From assembly GCA_030374765.1 (NCBI GenBank), contig JARGXX010000002.1, positions 1,302,001-1,366,000 on the forward strand: a stretch of 64,000 nt of DNA, given 5' to 3'. The notes under the pieces were generated by a model. That model saw nothing but the letters and a program-made list of their open reading frames with translations. It did no database searches and was not told the DNA's origin. Within the stretch, counting starts at the first letter, position 1, and the number at the start of each line of letters is the position of its first letter. Below, piece by piece: positions 31,394-42,540 of this stretch. Both the position numbers and the translations under genes were made by a program. This stretch comes from Agarophyton chilense (taxonomy: Eukaryota > Rhodophyta > Florideophyceae > Gracilariales > Gracilariaceae).

Positions 31394-31606
31394 ATGACTG
31401 GGAAGCGGTTGATATGTAATTGTAGACTGAATGTTCTCAATTCTGTAGACCACTATGTGTTACGGTGTCCAAAGCGGGCACAGTCGAGAAGGTTGTGTTT
31501 TCCTTCTCTTTGCGAGCTTCAAGGTCTTGGTCTTGAAGAAATTATGATCAAGTGGCCTGATAGAGTGTTGGCCTTTTTAGTGAGAAAGCATTTCTTCCAG
31601 AAGTAA
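31394..31606 (+). pseudogene. Possible remnant of a non-LTR retrotransposon C-terminus
   Basis: A short frame encodes 'CNCRLNVLNSVDHYVLRCPK' followed by an Arg-rich and Leu-rich tail. The C-x-C...H...C spacing is like the zinc-knuckle segment at the end of LINE reverse-transcriptase ORFs. It is only about 70 codons and no reverse transcriptase lies upstream, so it would be a fragment. Chance similarity is possible. Confidence 0.3.
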
Positions 31607-31650
31607 TGTTCTTTGCTCCGTATTAATAAAACGTAGAATGCCCGTAAAAG

Positions 31651-31657
31651 AGAAAGA

Positions 31658-31701
<44 letters not shown>
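31651..31701. repeat. (AG)n microsatellite
   Basis: An AG/GA dinucleotide run of about 50 bases with two early interruptions, in the intergenic space between the two receptor-like genes. Confidence 0.95.
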
Positions 31702-31703
<2 letters not shown>

Positions 31704-31946
31704 CTTGAACAGAAATCTTCATCACTCTTTGACGGGAAGTTATCTATTACTACTTCCCATATTGCTTAGCAACAATCACAAATTTATTTCTACAGACAGT
31801 CACAGCTTTCTAGCCCTTCCAGATATAGTCAAAAACGTTTTCCAACCTCGACAGAATAAGTCGTTAGACTTTCTGACGAACGAGTCAAAAAAAAGTCGGC
31901 CGCAAAGGCGACCCTGCTTTGTAGTTCAGAATTATTGTCAACAATA

Positions 31947-32336
31947 TTAATACTGAAGCTCTCGGTAGAAGACTCGAGTCTTATTCTTTTTCGCAAGAAC
32001 GTCGAACGAGAAACAACGTGGGCACTGAAACAGGTCAGATTCTTTAGGAGTAGTTTGCTGTTGCTGTATAGTTTCTGTACAAGAGGGAAGGAGACACTCT
32101 ACAGTCAGCTTCTTCCGCACTTTTGCAGCCATACCACCGAGGGCGATAGCACGTAATCGATAAAAACATATCAAACAAGAAGGCAGCGATGTTGACGCGA
32201 CCATTGCGTCGGTATCGAGAACTAGTACAGTCACTACAATTAAGGTGCTGTATGGGAAAGTAAGTAACGTGTAGTTTTTTTTATGTAATATAGAACACAG
32301 AATCATTGTCAAAAGACAAAATCCGAAACCTTGCAT
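31947..32336 (-). CDS. Unrecognised minus-strand ORF (129 aa)
   Basis: An ATG at 32336 opens 129 codons. The first half has two hydrophobic stretches ('CLLTMILCSIL' and 'TLIVVTVLVLDTDAMVAS'); the second half is polar with a 'CPRCFSF' motif. It lies just downstream of receptor-like copy B and could be a decayed C-terminal part of it or a separate small gene. Nothing in it identifies a family. Confidence 0.25.
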   Translation of the reverse strand: MQGFGFCLLTMILCSILHKKNYTLLTFPYSTLIVVTVLVLDTDAMVASTSLPSCLICFYRLRAIALGGMAAKVRKKLTVECLLPSCTETIQQQQTTPKESDLFQCPRCFSFDVLAKKNKTRVFYRELQY

Positions 32337-32450
32337 GTCGAATGTAGTCTATAATAAGCCGAGAGCGCGCTACGCCATTGAAATTGTGGCTCCGACGTAC
32401 AGAAAGTTACGTCATTTTCTGGCTTGTTTAACGATTTAGTCCAACGACAG

Positions 32451-34536
32451 TCAAGCAGCAGTGACATGTGGTCTATTTCTTACGGAACTGATCTTCCGCG
32501 AGCATATTGCTACAATTGCAGAACAAAGTAGGGGAGGAAACACAAGAAATGCGACAGGAAGGAGAATGATCGCGTAAGTGATGCTTGACATAAAAATCGC
32601 ATCGCACACTTCAGCACGATCGCCAACCAAATCTGACAACTACCGAAAAAGACACACAAAAAAACAAAAACTGATTAGTATCTGATAATCTCAATATCAC
32701 TGCAATTGCACTCTGCTTTCGAGTCACGTACAGTCCCATCTATCTTCAACGCCATGAGTTCGCGGTCCAATTTTCTGCGTTTTTCTGTTGGAACTTGTTC
32801 GTTGAATAACCACCCACTGTTGAAGTGATGAATAGATCTTTTCGTCTCAAATATCGTTACAGATTCTGGCGCGTATACAACAACCAAAAAGTAAAAGATA
32901 GTTAGAACAGATCACATGATAAACCTGATATTGCCATCTGTAATCACAAATTGCTTCACTTACCACAACTTGCCCTGGACTTTATCAAGTGTGTGCCCTC
33001 CAATTCGTACGTGATATAGAACTGCACAGGGTTGTCGTCGTCGAGAATCCAACTGAGACATTCTGCCCCATTTTGGCAACGCTTCCATGGAATTTGAGAC
33101 TTTTCTGCGTCGTCAAATTTTGAGCCTCCCGGATTCACTGCACGACAGCTCAACACAAAGTCGATTATTTGTGGGAAAGAATGGCCAGTGTCCATCAGTT
33201 AGAACCGAATTGAGTAACAGCGAGCGAACAAAGAACTCCCGAAAAATAACATTTTCTTTCACTCACCTCTGAAGTTCCATATAGCTTCGGCGGCTGTATC
33301 TCGCACAACACAGTATTGGTGCAACTCTTTCAAGGTCAAATGTTCAATATCTTTTGTGAGCTCAAGATTTTGTTGTTGAAAGAGGAAGTTGACGACTGCC
33401 ACCTCGTAGAACAACGAGAACATCGCAATGAACGCGACTATTGAAATCCGGAACAGAGAAGTAGAAAGACTGAATTTTGTCAGAAACGCTTCTTTCTCCA
33501 GAATATGTTTGCCCAGCTCAGGAGCAGTTGTCTCGATTTGTTGTGAAAAATCTTCAGTACTGAAAGCGCTTTGCAATGATGACGAAGATTCCCGCCCAAT
33601 TGAACCATCCTTTTTCAATGCTGAAGGTTGTCTGAAGTTTTCCTCTTCCGCAAAACGACTCGTGGCCACAGCCCCATCTCTATGTCCCATGAAGAGAAAA
33701 TAAGCACTAATTGCTGTGACCAATGACTTTCTATGAAACGCACGAAAGCGATACACAATTAGCAGACAAACAAAGAAAAACAAAGTTATCATAGATCCCA
33801 CGACAATCCATGTCTGGCTCTCAAATGGTTTGATGAGCTGCCAAATCGGGTGTGTATCTGTTTTGTTTTCGCGAACATTCCTTCCGAGAATAATCATTTG
33901 ATCATCCCACCACGACGCACTAGCAAAATGGTAACACTTTCTCTGGGGTGTTTCGTACATGGGACCGAACACTGCAAACTGATACCCTTCGTTTTTGCCC
34001 ATCATAGCAGCGAAGTGCACGAGCGAGTTCCATGTACAAGAACTCAATGGCCCAGCCCAGACACAATAATCATCCCCTGCGCTGGTAGCTTTCAAGATCT
34101 CGAAACCAAACCCACGAAGAGAGCGATGTACTTGTCTTGGGTTCCTGCATATGAATGGTAGCTGCATCCTATGCCGGTTCTCTTCAGCATGAAAGAATTC
34201 CTGGTTCAAATTGATTATTGGGGGTTCTTGCGTTATGAGGAAGCATGTATTATTTTTGCATTTGTCGAACTCCATGCGAAACAACGGATCCTGAAGAGCA
34301 GAAAGACAGTTACCGTTTTCCCCCGCCTCCTCTAACCTCTTCTCGGGGTCGTAGTTGGAGCAGTCAGGTTCTTGAAAATCTTCAATAATTCCTGCTGATG
34401 CTGAATATGTCAACAGGAAAAAAGTGATTACCAAGACCATGGCTGTGCTCGCCAGTTTTCTTATATTGCCAATTCTACTCAAGAAAGCCCAGGTGCATAT
34501 TGACGAGCCCCCTGACACGAGAAAGATGGAGTTCAT
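32451..34536 (-). CDS. Ionotropic glutamate receptor-like protein, copy B (four exons)
   Basis: The exons are 34536-33267, 33137-32964, 32865-32732 and 32639-32451. Introns 1 and 2 have the same lengths and phases as in copy A, giving 588 residues; starting at the ATG at 34440, which aligns with the start of copy A, would give 556. The signal-like segment 'MVLVITFFLLTYSASAG' follows that internal Met. The extracellular lobe shares Cys and Trp positions with copy A ('CVWAGPLSSCTWNSL'). Membrane segments are 'IVVGSMITLFFFVCLLIVY', 'ISIVAFIAMFSLFYEVAVVN' and 'YAIILLPVAFLVFPPLLCSA'. Its C-terminus after the last helix is short ('NRPHVTAA') and differs from copy A. Function is inferred from topology only. 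Confidence 0.55.
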
Positions 34537-35330
34537 GAACAGGTTTTCTGGTTATACTCTGTGCATCACCGAGCAGCTAACGCCGAAAAAGGATTTGAAC
34601 TCGCTAACCAAGGGGAGCTGCAAGGTATCCCTTCATCCACTTTCAATAGAACTCGCAATCAGGATGTTGGCATTTCATGTTGTGTGCGTGAGACTGGATG
34701 AGCTGATTTGCTAGACTAAAGGGAGATCACGTGATTCGAGTCAAACAGTTCTTCTTTAATGGGTGACATGCCTACAATGTGTAACTTATCAGTTGTATGC
34801 TCAGGGGGCTCCGTATTGCTGGTGCTGGGAGAACGTAGAACCACTCCCCTTACTTCAAAGAGAACGGAATATTTGAAAGCGCATCGAGGCTATTTGCCTT
34901 GCCAAATAGCTTTTCCTTCTCGTCGGAGGCGTGCGTCGCTTGCGTTATTAGGCATTGATGCCGCAACACAGATCCCACAACCCACACCGGCGGCTCTCTT
35001 CGTGGCAAGGGCACCGGGATATCTAACCAACGGTAGCAATTGCTATCGCGGAACAGTGCCAGAAAGGAGGTTCCAAATTCTATCGAAAAGAGCTTGTACT
35101 GTATTCAGTTTCGAAGTTCCCGAGCCAAGTGTAGTGTGACGCGTGTAACACGAAAGCGTGGACCAAGTGCTGTTGACGTCCGTGCGCCTCGTGCAGGCGA
35201 AGACATAGCACGACACACCCCTCGTTACGTGTTCACTGCGTCGTGTACTTTAGCTGACACAGAAACAAATAAATCGCGCAGCTGCCGGCGGTGGGGACTA
35301 TGAGAGGAAGACTCTGGCTGACCTTCATTT
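34537..35330. other. Region between receptor-like copy B and the copia element
   Basis: An ATG ORF at 34759-35139 (plus, 126 codons) has no recognisable domain. It lies in the probable promoter region of copy B and I leave it uncalled. The last five bases, CATTT, are the left target-site duplication of the copia element. Confidence 0.4.
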
Positions 35331-35678
35331 TGTTGGCGTCGTGGTGTTTTATTGCAGTGCAGTGATCTCGTTTTGATTGGAGGTGCACCACGAGCTCGTA
35401 TTTTTAGATATTTTGTTTTTTTTGAGTCACACATTTCGCCTTGCCAATTAGTGGCAAAGCGCTCTCGCAACGTCGTTATAACGTAGCGGCGCCAACGCCG
35501 TAGACACGCAGAAAAGAAGATAAAAAGGAGAAAATATCAGTATAGAAGGTCGTTAGACAATTTACTGTTCAAACGCGAAGAGACGCGTTTGTTCTCTCCT
35601 CTCGTTGCACTCGAATTTACCACGTTGAATGTGCAACGTGAAGAATGCAACGCACAACGAACCGCGTTCAAACGACAA
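35331..35678 (+). repeat. Copia 5' LTR
   Basis: 348 bp, matching the 3' LTR with a handful of substitutions and one 6-7-bp indel (extra CTCTCCT in the right copy). High similarity indicates recent insertion. The first ATG of the gag frame (35629) lies inside it. Confidence 0.92.
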
Positions 35679-35718
35679 TCCGGATTCTTGGGCGCCGTTT
35701 GTTGTGGAACAAACCAAC

Positions 35719-37545
35719 ATGGCTTCTACCCGATCAAGTACGATTTCTCGCTATGATCGCTTGCGACGCTCAACTACCGTCGTTGAGCCAGTGACCGAAA
35801 CAGGCAGAATTCTTCGTGATGTTGCACTTTATACATTGAATCTATTTCCTGTCGTTGAAGACGATAGATCAGTCATTTCGCTGACCCCAGCACGTAAGAG
35901 AGATGTGGAACTTACGCTGAAAACCTTCCTGCCTTCTCCTGATACTATCTTGGATATGGAATTCTTCAATATGCCACTCTTCCCAGTTCAGCTTCTCCGG
36001 GATGTAGCCGAAATATATGATCTGAATGGAATACCAGAAGGACTCATTACCACACTTCACTTGGAATCGCGTGAGACTACAAACCGCTCGTTGATGACTC
36101 ATGTCTGGTTTATGCATTTTCTTGAAGTATCTACGGAAACTATGGAGCAAGGTGTCGAGTTTTATCGCTGTAGTCGCTCGGCTTCTCGTCTCTCAAATCG
36201 TCTAACAACAACCAATGTTGCTCTCCCTCGTTCAGCTACAGCTCGACAGATGGACGAAAACGATGATGCAGCAGGTACAAACGGTAGGCAAAATGCTGGG
36301 AGCAATGCGAGTGGAGATCAAGCTCCTGGATCACCTGGAAATATTGGAATAATTCCTGCACAGGATGACCGCACGTCTCGTGAAATACGCTTATCAAACG
36401 AGAATACCGCAATCTGGAAACCTGGAAGTACTGAAGATACGCGAAAGGCTAGCTACGTCTTCCAACACTTCAAAGATAACCGTTTCAAGGGAGAGCTAAC
36501 TCAGTCGATTGAGCTAACCCTACGTGATTACAACATATGTGCTCGTCAACATCGCCTAACTTCCGCTCAGAAAACGGACTACTTCGTAAACATTCTGGAT
36601 GGCCCGGCACGTACCTTCTTCTTTAACAACGCGAGAGATGATATGAACTTTGACGACATGGCGAAGCTCATGGTGGACGAATGCAATAGTAACTCTCGCC
36701 AGTTGCAGGTATATGGGATTCTCAATACGCCTTGCATCGAGAAGGTTATGGTTGAGAACGAGCTTGGAACTTCTTCTGAGGGATTATCGAAGGTTGTGAG
36801 CACCATAGAAGAACTGGCTCCTCAGTGTCCCCCGCAATTTCGCTCCGAGGCCCATAAGATTGGATACCTTCGTAATGCTGTCTTCAAGTCGTCATGGGCA
36901 AGTTTTCCAGTTAGCAACATTGTTACCCTCAAGTACACATTCAATGGCTTTATAACGGCCCTTAGGGAAAGCCTTCAACTCGAGGAAGAGATCAGAGAGA
37001 TCAATAGGACCTCTGCCACAAACATTGTGGATGAAGAGACGTTATATCAGCGGTATGGTCGGGATCCAAAATATGTTCGCAAACATCCACCTCAAAGAGA
37101 CTCCCACTTCGATCAGAAACATACCAATGGTAACCTACATCCTCGCACCCAGCCTCGAACTTTTGAAGAAAGTCGCCGACGCAATGAGTGCCATAAATGC
37201 CACAGACATTGGCAACCAGGCCACCGTTGTAAGCCTGGTGCTATTCGCAACCTTGTGCGTCAAAGGATGACTAGTGGTGAATCCGCAGTGCACATAGTGT
37301 CAGACCTTGTCTTGGCAATGGAGGGAGAGACTGAAGAGGTTCCTGATAGGAATGATAGTGACGATGACCAGCACGGACCACGTTACGATGCTGAGGAAGT
37401 CCGCCTGTTCGATCAACTGACAGGTGGAGATGAACCCTTGGCCACCAGAGACGTCAATAAAGCCGATGAAGATTGGTTCACGAACCACGTGGCGGCTACT
37501 ATGGGTCAAGAGAGGATGCAGCCAGCATCACAGCATTTTCAGTAG
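35719..37545 (+). CDS. Copia gag
   Basis: The reading frame is open from 35629, inside the LTR; the ATG at 35719 (CAACATGG) is the first beyond it and gives 608 residues. The middle is a helical capsid-like part ('ELTLRDYNICARQHRLTSAQ', 'YFVNILDGPARTFFFNNARD'). A Cys/His cluster 'CHKCHRHWQPGHRC' near residue 490 is the nucleocapsid knuckle, with unusual spacing for a CCHC box (C-x2-C-x7-H-x-C). An acidic tail follows. It overlaps the pol frame by 73 bases at 37473-37545, which fits expression of pol by -1 frameshifting. Confidence 0.85.
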   Translation: MASTRSSTISRYDRLRRSTTVVEPVTETGRILRDVALYTLNLFPVVEDDRSVISLTPARKRDVELTLKTFLPSPDTILDMEFFNMPLFPVQLLRDVAEIYDLNGIPEGLITTLHLESRETTNRSLMTHVWFMHFLEVSTETMEQGVEFYRCSRSASRLSNRLTTTNVALPRSATARQMDENDDAAGTNGRQNAGSNASGDQAPGSPGNIGIIPAQDDRTSREIRLSNENTAIWKPGSTEDTRKASYVFQHFKDNRFKGELTQSIELTLRDYNICARQHRLTSAQKTDYFVNILDGPARTFFFNNARDDMNFDDMAKLMVDECNSNSRQLQVYGILNTPCIEKVMVENELGTSSEGLSKVVSTIEELAPQCPPQFRSEAHKIGYLRNAVFKSSWASFPVSNIVTLKYTFNGFITALRESLQLEEEIREINRTSATNIVDEETLYQRYGRDPKYVRKHPPQRDSHFDQKHTNGNLHPRTQPRTFEESRRRNECHKCHRHWQPGHRCKPGAIRNLVRQRMTSGESAVHIVSDLVLAMEGETEEVPDRNDSDDDQHGPRYDAEEVRLFDQLTGGDEPLATRDVNKADEDWFTNHVAATMGQERMQPASQHFQ

Positions 37546-40500
37546 GGCGACGAGAGTTAGTGCCTCAGCACCGTCGCCCTTGCCGATGGGCAGCTTCGCA
37601 TAGAACTGCTCTACCGAGGCGCAAACACATGGGTAAGCCGGTGGAAGTAAATTTCACTCACATCTTTGTGACAAAGCTTGCGCGAGAGCGTAATCGCTCC
37701 CGAGCAGACGGATTCTGTGTCGATATTGGAGCACCAAAGTCGGTCATCGGAGTTAAGGAGCTCAGGCGTGTTTTTTCGCAACAGAAGATTCGAATTCCAG
37801 AACTTCGACAACTACCGTCTCACACTCGCTTCAAGTTTGCCGACGCAACCTTTGACTCCCTTGGAAAAGTAGACATTTGCCTCGCTACACCTCCCAACGT
37901 GAGTCCCATTCCAATCTCTATGGACGTCGTACAGGCTGACATTCCAGCTTTGCTCGGCATGGATATCCTTGACCGCGAGTCCCTTATAGCAGACACGGTG
38001 GCAAACCGTCTAACACACAGGGTACAGGCGGACGCTGATGACAATTCACCCAAGTTCGTCGATAGCTGGTCCATACCTCTGCACCGTTCTGCCAGTGGTC
38101 ATGTGTTTGTTGATATGTGTTTTCCTACTCGAACAAACTTCACAAGGACACAGCTAAACAAGCTACACAGGCAATTCTTTCATCCGGCAGCTGATAAACT
38201 CTTCGCATTGAATAAGAGGGCAAGGCCCGAGGAAGCAACGCCTCAAACACTGGAAGTCCTAAAAGACCTTACCAAGCGATGCGACCCATGCCAGAGAATT
38301 CAGAATGCCCCGAGCCGCTTTCGTGTGTCGTTTGGAGCCGAAAATGTTCGCTTTAACGAAAGAGTTCTCATTGATATCATGTACATCAACGGGAAACCCG
38401 TGCTGCATATCGTTGACGAAGGAACTCGCTTCTCAGCTGCAACCTTCCTTCCAGACGTTTCTACTAGGACCATATGGAAGAAGCCATCTACACTGGTATT
38501 CCCAATCGAATGTTGGTAGATCAAGGTAGTGCGTTTGGACAACTATTCATCGATATCGCAGCGATATCTGACATCGAGGTTAATAGAACTGGTGTGGAAG
38601 CTCACTCGAGCCTGGGACTGGGCGAACGCTATCATCATCCTCTAAGGCAGACATACCGGAAGATTATGGTACAGAACCCTTCCACGGAGCCAGAAGTAGC
38701 ACTCGCTGCATCAGTGAAGGCTATGAACGATACGCTTGGACCAGAAGGACTGGTACCATCAGCACTGGTTTTCGGTGAATTCCCTCCTGTGCGAACTAGA
38801 TCCGAGCCTCAGAGAAGCAAAGCAACTTTAGCAAGTCGCGCAGAGGCAGCAAACATCGCTCGAACCGAGATGGAAATGTGTATGGCGAAATTAAGGATTG
38901 ATCGTGCCCTCAAGCACAAAGTGCCACCAGCCTGCGATTCGGCCTATCAGGTCGGGGATAAAGTACTGGTTTGGAGGGAGAAGATCGTCGATAGCCGTAT
39001 TGGAGAATGGCTGGGTCCGTTTACTATCAGCGCAGTAGATGAATCGAAGAAACTAGTGTATGTCCAGGACGTCCATATTGGAGCAGCAAAGCCGTTCAAT
39101 TTAGCTCAGGTGAAACGCTACTACGAGCCTGAGATGATAGCAAACTCGTTCTTCTCCAGTCTGAAGAAATGCTTCGAACCGTTTCGATCCGTAGAAGATG
39201 AGAAAGATGGCATCTACTTGACCGAGATTATCGCCAAGGACGACCCAAGAGCAAACACAAACGAGATGAACGAAGCTAAGAAAATTGAAATCAAGAATCT
39301 CTTGGACCGCGGAACGTTTAAGGTAATCCTAAAGGAAGATGTGCCTACCGATGGGAACGTACTGCCTGGTCGTTTCGTCTTGGCCATCAAGTCTACAGAT
39401 GATGGGCGGATAAAGTATAAGGCACGCTTTGTGATTGGAGGACATCGGGATAAGTTGAAGCATATGATGGTACACTCGACCACAACTCTGCAGCCTTCGT
39501 CTATAAGGCTCCTCTTATCCCTTGCTATGATTCATGGTTTTGATATCTGGACATCCGATGTCCGACAGGCATATCTACAAGCTGCTGAGCCCATTCTTCG
39601 TGACGTTTTCATCACCAAACCTGTTCCAGAGTTCGAACTGGAACCGTCGCAATGCCTTCAGCTGCTGAAGCCACTCTACGGTCTCTGCGAATCAGGTGAC
39701 CTATGGCATCAAACCATAGACCAACACCACCTGAAGGACTTAGGCATGACTCCACTACGATCGGACCCTGCGCTCTACATCCAAATGAAAGAGGGACTTC
39801 TGAAAGGTATATCCGGTGGTTACGTGGACGATTTACTGAGAGCAGGCGATCATGGGTTCAAGAAGCTCTGCACAAAAACTAACGAGAAGTTTGATATGGG
39901 GGAGGAGCAAGGTTTGCCTTGCAGCTTCACTGGGTTTTCCTTGGATAGAAACCCAGACTCTACCATTGTGCAGGAACAACACTCGTATCTGAAGAAGCTG
40001 GAGGAACTCCCACCAGACGCAAAGTTCTCAACGTTTCGGTCTATGCGTATGAAGTTGGCCTGGCTTGCCAATACTAGACCTGATTGTCTTTTTGAGATCT
40101 CACAGCTTGCGCAGGTGCCCGAAGCGATCTTCATGGAAAACCAGAAGAGTGTTATACGGCAAATGAATCGGGCTGTTAAGTACGCAAAGCGTAACATACT
40201 TTCTCTTCGAGTCCCGAGATTGAACCGAAAAAAACTAAGAGTAATTGGCTACTCAGACTCCTCCTTCGCAAATAATAGGGACATGTCTTCGCAGCTTGGC
40301 CACATTGTTTTTTTGGAGACGATACGGATAATGTCGTACCGATACATTTCAAGTCTTACAAGGCTAAGAGAGTGACAAGATCCGCGATGGCCGGTGAAGT
40401 AATTGCTTTCAGCGATCTTTTTGATGTTGCAACCACGCTATCAGCCGAGATGAGCCTCATTATGAATTGGGATATTCCGGTACAACTCTTCACGGACAGT

Positions 40501-40740
40501 AAATCGCTCTTTTATGTAATATCAAAAGGATCCAGAACTTCTGAGAAGCGACTCATGCTGGACATCGCCGCAGCTAGACAGGGATTCAAAACCAAGGCCA
40601 TTTCGTATATTGGCTTCGTACGAAGCTCGCACAATGTGGCGGACGGACTAACGAAGACAATGCACCAAGCTGCTCTGAAGAACATCTTGAGGACCGGAAG
40701 TCTACAGATAAAGCCGGAACAATGGGTCATTAGAAACTAA
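37473..40740 (+). pseudogene. Copia pol (protease, integrase, RT, RNase H) broken into three frames
   Basis: Frame one (37473-38519) has the aspartic protease motif 'DIGAPKSVIG', 'ALLGMDIL', the integrase HHCC ('LHRQFFHPAADKL...CDPCQ') and the first integrase Asp ('VLIDIMYINGK'). The frame changes at about 38475 to 38474-40375, with 'VDQGSAFG', 'GVEAHSSLGLGERY', then RT motifs 'KARFVIGGHRD', 'DVRQAYLQA', 'KPLYGLCESGDLW' and 'GGYVDDLL'. It changes again at a T7 run (40307-40313) into 40740, with RNase H ('DSKSLFYVIS') and 'HNVADGLTK'. Catalytic residues appear intact, but the two internal shifts are probably disabling indels. Confidence 0.88.
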
Positions 40741-40755
40741 AGAAGAACTGAGTCT

Positions 40756-41610
40756 TTATTTGGTAAGAGTCAACTCACGGACCTCAGCAACATATACTTT
40801 TTTGTCAGTTGTTCCGACGCAAGAACGTAGAGCTTCAACACAAAGGCGCATGGGTTTCTTCTCTTCGCTATCAAGTATTTCATTTTGATTGCCGTCAACC
40901 AAAACGCAATGATCGACTTCATTGCCACATGTATGCGAGTTATCCACAATCCTTGGGAAAGGCTGCAAAGCCATTTCATTTTGTCCTTTTGAAACTCAGG
41001 GTCTGATACTTTTCGAAAGTTCAGCTGTTTATGCACCGTCTGCAAGAATCGTTGACTGCTACCAATCGAGCGGAATGTGAAACTTTCTTTCAAAAACGCT
41101 TTCATCAAGGTGTCACCCAACTCCGCTCCACATAGTCGAGAAGCTGCATTAGATATGGCGAATGAAAGACAGTGACCATACTTCTTGTTTCGGATCGTTG
41201 GGACCGAAGGTTCAATGAGGTACTTCTTGGTTTCCTCGCTGCAATTTATGGCACCTGGACCCCTTTTGGTGAGAGAAAAAACCGGGGTTGTCAAGACACC
41301 ACTTTTTGATCTTTGAGCGGATGATGACGCTAGCGCGACGGTAATTGGCTTTTGTTATACGCGGTCGCGGTGGTGCCGGAAGAGGTAGTCGTTTTGCATT
41401 TGGTGTCTCGGCAGTTACGCGAAATGTCATATTCTTCCAGGCAGGCGAGTTTAGAGAAGACACGTCTATGGAAAACATGTCATCGATGCCATTTTGAGCA
41501 CTTGAAGCAGCGTATATGCGACCCACTGCCAGCACCCCGGAACGTCTGAGAGTGCAGTCACCGGCCATAAGTTTTTCAACTGTGTAGGCCTTTGTTTTGG
41601 CGATCGGCAT
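40756..41610 (-). pseudogene. Antisense accessory ORF in copia element, papain-fold peptidase-like
   Basis: On the strand opposite pol, between its stop and the 3' LTR, an ATG at 41610 opens 132 codons with a Pro/Arg-rich basic end. Reading shifts frame near 41290 and again near 40990, and continues to a stop at 40756. The pieces contain 'KKYGHCLSFAISNAASRLCG', then 'DNSHTCGNEVDHCVLVDGNQ' and 'EILDSEEK'. The order Cys (followed by a hydrophobic helix ending in Asn-Ala), His (in 'DHCVLVDG') and Asp (in 'ILDS') is that of papain-like and OTU/Ulp-like cysteine peptidases. It ends 16 bp from the pol stop, so the two are convergent. Fold and activity are inferred from motif order; no family match is claimed. 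Confidence 0.5.
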
Positions 41611-41771
41611 CGAATAGAATTGACTCGAATCTCACGTTCGAATCCTACGGCACTGCACGTTGGGACTGCACCTTCACCGTGAGGTCTAGTTCGTGCCTAG
41701 CAGTGCCGCAGGACAAAGACGCGAGTCGCCGTTACGGTACGCGCCGTCGCGAGATGTGCGACTGGAGGGAG

Positions 41772-42125
41772 TGTTGGCGTCGTGGTGTTTTATTGCAGTG
41801 CAGTGATCTCGTTTTGATTGGAGGTGCACCACGAGCTCGTATTTTTAGATATTTTGTTTATTTTGAGTCACTCATTTCGCCTTGCCAATTAGTGGCAAAG
41901 CGCTCTCGCAACGTCGTTATAACGTAGCGGCGCCAACGCCGTAGACACGCAGAAAAGAAGATAAAAAGGAGAAAATATCAGTAAAGAAGGTCGTTAGACA
42001 ATTTACTGTTCAAACGCGAAGAGACGCGTTTGTCCTCTCCTCTCTCCTCTCGTTGCACTCGCCTTTATCACGTTGATTGTGCAACGTGACGAATGCAACG
42101 CACAACGAACCGCGTTCAAACGAAA
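41772..42125 (+). repeat. Copia 3' LTR
   Basis: 354 bp; the pair of the LTR at 35331. It is followed directly by the target duplication CATTT (42126-42130). Confidence 0.92.
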
Positions 42126-42540
42126 CATTTCGTTCATCTCGTCGTCGTGCTTTTATGTCCGCTGTTTCTACTGTAATGTTTGACAGGGACACCCACCCAA
42201 AAGACAGGAAGTGCACGAGAGAGGCTCTGGCCCCTTGATTCCAACATGGTACAGTGCGCGAAATCTGGATAAAGCCACCACCCTATTCCTCCTTACTGCC
42301 ATCCACAGTCGGCAACTGGAACTTTTACTGTAGTCAGTACTTAGAAAACCATTAAAAAACTAGTTTCAGAGTTTTGCAGAACCAGACCTAGCCCACAGTT
42401 TTCTGAACTTTACAAAATCCTGAACAAGATAGCAAAATCTAAATAAAGGCCAAAACAAAGAAGCACATTTATTTCATTCAATACTTAGTCATTTCACCCT
42501 TTTTCTCTACCACTTGAATACAGCGCTCCTGTATAGAGCT

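Larger units (their letters stand above)
35331..42125 (+). mobile_element. Ty1/copia LTR retrotransposon, complete but mutated
   Basis: LTRs at 35331-35678 and 41772-42125 flank gag, pol and an antisense ORF. The left LTR begins TGTTG and ends CGACA; the right one ends CGAAA. The pentamer CATTT occurs at 35326-35330 and again at 42126-42130, a 5-bp target duplication. A purine-rich GGAGGGAG just before the right LTR fits a polypurine tract. The order protease, integrase, reverse transcriptase, RNase H is diagnostic of copia. Frame breaks in pol show it cannot make a full polyprotein in one frame. Confidence 0.93.

Noticed and set aside
31651-31701. AG repeat considered as a CRISPR-like or regulatory array
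   Set aside because: It is a simple dinucleotide microsatellite with no spacers.
34560-34650. GAGTTCAAATCC on the minus strand resembling a tRNA T-arm
   Set aside because: No D-arm, anticodon arm or acceptor pairing can be built around it, and it lies next to the start of receptor copy B.
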